Under the pieces are notes generated by a model. It saw nothing but the letters and a program-made list of their open reading frames with translations, did not search any database and was not told the origin of the DNA. From the NCBI GenBank assembly GCA_015663215.1, contig DQSP01000206.1, positions 1 to 8,038 of the forward strand: a stretch of 8,038 nt of DNA, written 5' to 3'. Below are positions 7,020 to 8,038 of the stretch, piece after piece. Every line of letters begins with the position of its first letter. The first letter of the stretch is position 1. The position numbers and the translations under genes were made by a program. This DNA comes from Sulfurimonas sp. Lineage in GTDB: Bacteria > Campylobacterota > Campylobacteria > Campylobacterales > Sulfurimonadaceae.

Positions 7020-8007
7020 TTAAGAAGAAGATAAACTTATCATTATTAAAGGATAAATCAACTTGAACCCCTTTTTTATCTTGAACTATTTCAAGTAAAG
7101 AATCTATATTAGGATAGGTGCGAGGTAAAGTTATGTCAACACTTATATGCTCATCAGCTAAAAGAGTTTTTACTTTTCCCCCTACTATGTTTACAAGCTC
7201 TGCTAGTGTATCTAAAACAAGTTCAGAATCATCAGTCTCCTCTCCAATAAGAAGTTCGCAAGCTTTTTTAGCAATCTCAGTAGGAAAAACTAATATTACC
7301 ATGCCATCCATATCGCCATAAAAACCGATAGAACTAGCAATTTTCCCCTCTTTAGGACTTATATCTATGGTGTTTATATTTGCAGACTCTTTGATAGCTT
7401 TAGAGTTTGTCATCATCTCTATCGTACCAACAGTTGCATCTATGAAATTTGGTAGTTCTGTTACTGTTGTTTTATTTATTGCACGTTTGTCCTTAACATT
7501 TGCGGCACTACTTGCCCCCAACTCTTCAAGCATATCTTTATCTTGTAAGATGTCATCCATCTGATTAAAAAACATAATCCCAGAATCTTCTAATGTCTCT
7601 TTAAACTCTTTAGGGGTTTTATCGAAATTCATTCCAACAAAACAGATGGTAGCGTTGTACTCAGCACCAGAAGAAGAGAGTTTGGAAAAAAAGTTTAGTG
7701 CATGGACATTCATACTTATCACTTTATAGGCATCAAAGATGAAAAGACGAAAACCTACATTAAGGGAGTTGTTGTGATAGGCAATGTTAAAAGTGTTTCC
7801 TATCTCTGCATCTAAAAAAGAAGATACAGTATAGATGATTGCATTCCCAGTCACTCGTGTTGCTACTTTTTGTCCCATCTGTCCAAGGTATGTGTCAGTT
7901 ATAATGATATCGTAAGCATTCTCAGCATCAGATTTTTCTTTAAATTCACTATAACTTTGTGCTACGATATCATTATAACTGACAAATCCCTTGGACAGAT
8001 GGGACAA
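7012..8007 (-). CDS. CheC/CheX-family chemotaxis phosphatase-like protein, 5' end missing
   Basis: Residue numbers count from the furthest in-frame start, TTG 8005-8007. The frame stays open to the window edge. The C-terminal domain, about 185-331, is a CheX-type domain: LPNFIDATVGTIEMMTN, a strand-rich stretch around SSIGFYGDMDGMVILVF, then the helix DTLAELVNIVGGKVKTLL with the E270-x2-N273 signature. In CheC/CheX/FliY proteins that motif positions water to dephosphorylate CheY-P, so a CheY-P phosphatase role is likely but unproven. Residues of about 40-165 form an alpha/beta module I cannot assign firmly; FRLFIFDAYKVISMNVHALNFF followed by GMNF..TPKEFKETLEDSGIMFF is reminiscent of a STAS fold. 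No membrane segment is seen. Residues 1-15 lie in the reverse-complemented terminal arm and are probably not native, so only the portion encoded by about 7012-7962 is dependable. The true start is outside the window. Confidence 0.75.
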   Translation of the reverse strand: MSHLSKGFVSYNDIVAQSYSEFKEKSDAENAYDIIITDTYLGQMGQKVATRVTGNAIIYTVSSFLDAEIGNTFNIAYHNNSLNVGFRLFIFDAYKVISMNVHALNFFSKLSSSGAEYNATICFVGMNFDKTPKEFKETLEDSGIMFFNQMDDILQDKDMLEELGASSAANVKDKRAINKTTVTELPNFIDATVGTIEMMTNSKAIKESANINTIDISPKEGKIASSIGFYGDMDGMVILVFPTEIAKKACELLIGEETDDSELVLDTLAELVNIVGGKVKTLLADEHISVDITLPRTYPNIDSLLEIVQDKKGVQVDLSFNNDKFIFFLTR

Positions 8008-8038
8008 AAAGTAGCAACACGAGTGACTGGGAATGCAA
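7839..8038. repeat. 76-bp inverted repeat folding back at the window edge
   Basis: Bases 7839-7914 and 7963-8038 are reverse complements over all 76 positions except two (7889 with 7988, and 7892 with 7985). The outer 50 bp and inner 22 bp match perfectly. The intervening loop is 48 bases (7915-7962). The outer arm ends exactly at the last base of the window. The left arm encodes a natural-looking stretch of the CheX-like protein (YDIIITDTYLGQMGQKVATR), while the right arm in the same frame gives a Cys-rich peptide (CIPSHSCCYFLSHLSKG), so the right arm is the copy. The most probable origin is a chimeric or fold-back read or an assembly-graph end; a real palindromic duplication is less likely. 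Confidence 0.9.

Noticed and set aside
7118..7564. Two plus-strand open frames of 65-67 codons opposite the CheX-like gene
   Set aside because: They are Ser/Val-rich mirror images of the CheX domain coding strand with no ribosome binding site or motif.
7963..8038. Terminal inverted repeat as a transposon end, attachment site, diversity-generating repeat or hairpin telomere
   Set aside because: There is no transposase, reverse transcriptase, integrase or target-site duplication. The arm is simply a reversed copy of the adjacent coding sequence, and the outer arm stops at the window edge. An artefact or simple fold-back explains it better.
1..8038. CRISPR array, tRNA/rRNA gene, riboswitch or prophage/defence module
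   Set aside because: No regularly spaced direct repeats, cloverleaf-like sequences or structured leaders beyond those listed were seen, and every gene over 100 codons is a housekeeping or chemotaxis-type family.

Overview
The window is AT-rich, gene-dense bacterial DNA. The gene order, short A-rich Shine-Dalgarno sites, TTG starts, TATAAT -10 boxes without strong -35 boxes, and the protein sequences all point to Campylobacterota (Epsilonproteobacteria), most like a Sulfurimonas-type sulfur/hydrogen oxidiser. The genus is an impression from memory, not a computed assignment. From memory, Campylobacter jejuni also has the gpmI, fabG, acpP, fabF and accA genes close together and rpe next to a dnaQ-like gene, so most of this layout is ancestral housekeeping DNA.

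Plus strand, 1-4969. The last codons of an unidentified gene are followed by a promoter region with two TATAAT boxes. Then come gpmI (phosphoglycerate mutase), fabG (3-ketoacyl-ACP reductase), acpP (acyl carrier protein), fabF (3-ketoacyl-ACP synthase II) and accA (acetyl-CoA carboxylase alpha subunit). This is a type II fatty acid synthesis cluster: AccA helps make malonyl-CoA, AcpP carries the growing chain, FabF condenses and FabG reduces. GpmI works in lower glycolysis/gluconeogenesis. acpP seems to have its own extended -10 promoter, set inside an inverted repeat. A strong stem-loop lies between acpP and fabF and may tune the high output of acpP relative to its neighbours.

Minus strand, 7012-4959. 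rpe, trpF and a DnaQ-like 3'-5' exonuclease form a tightly packed operon (1-bp and 11-bp overlaps) behind a promoter near 6991-6996. The exonuclease converges on accA and the two coding regions overlap by 11 bp at their 3' ends, with no evident bidirectional terminator.

Minus strand, right edge. A CheC/CheX-family phosphatase-like protein has an intact C-terminal CheX domain (E-x2-N motif), but its 5' part cannot be trusted. The last 76 bases of the window (7963-8038) are a near-perfect reverse complement of 7839-7914, with a 48-base loop between. This fold-back sits exactly at the edge and its outer arm translates to an implausible Cys-rich peptide. A chimeric or hairpin assembly artefact is the likeliest reading.

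I found no tRNA, rRNA, CRISPR array, insertion sequence, phage gene or convincing new system. No stretch over 300 bases lacks a gene. The points worth checking are the terminal inverted repeat, the regulatory structures flanking acpP, and the unassigned N-terminal module of the CheX-like protein.
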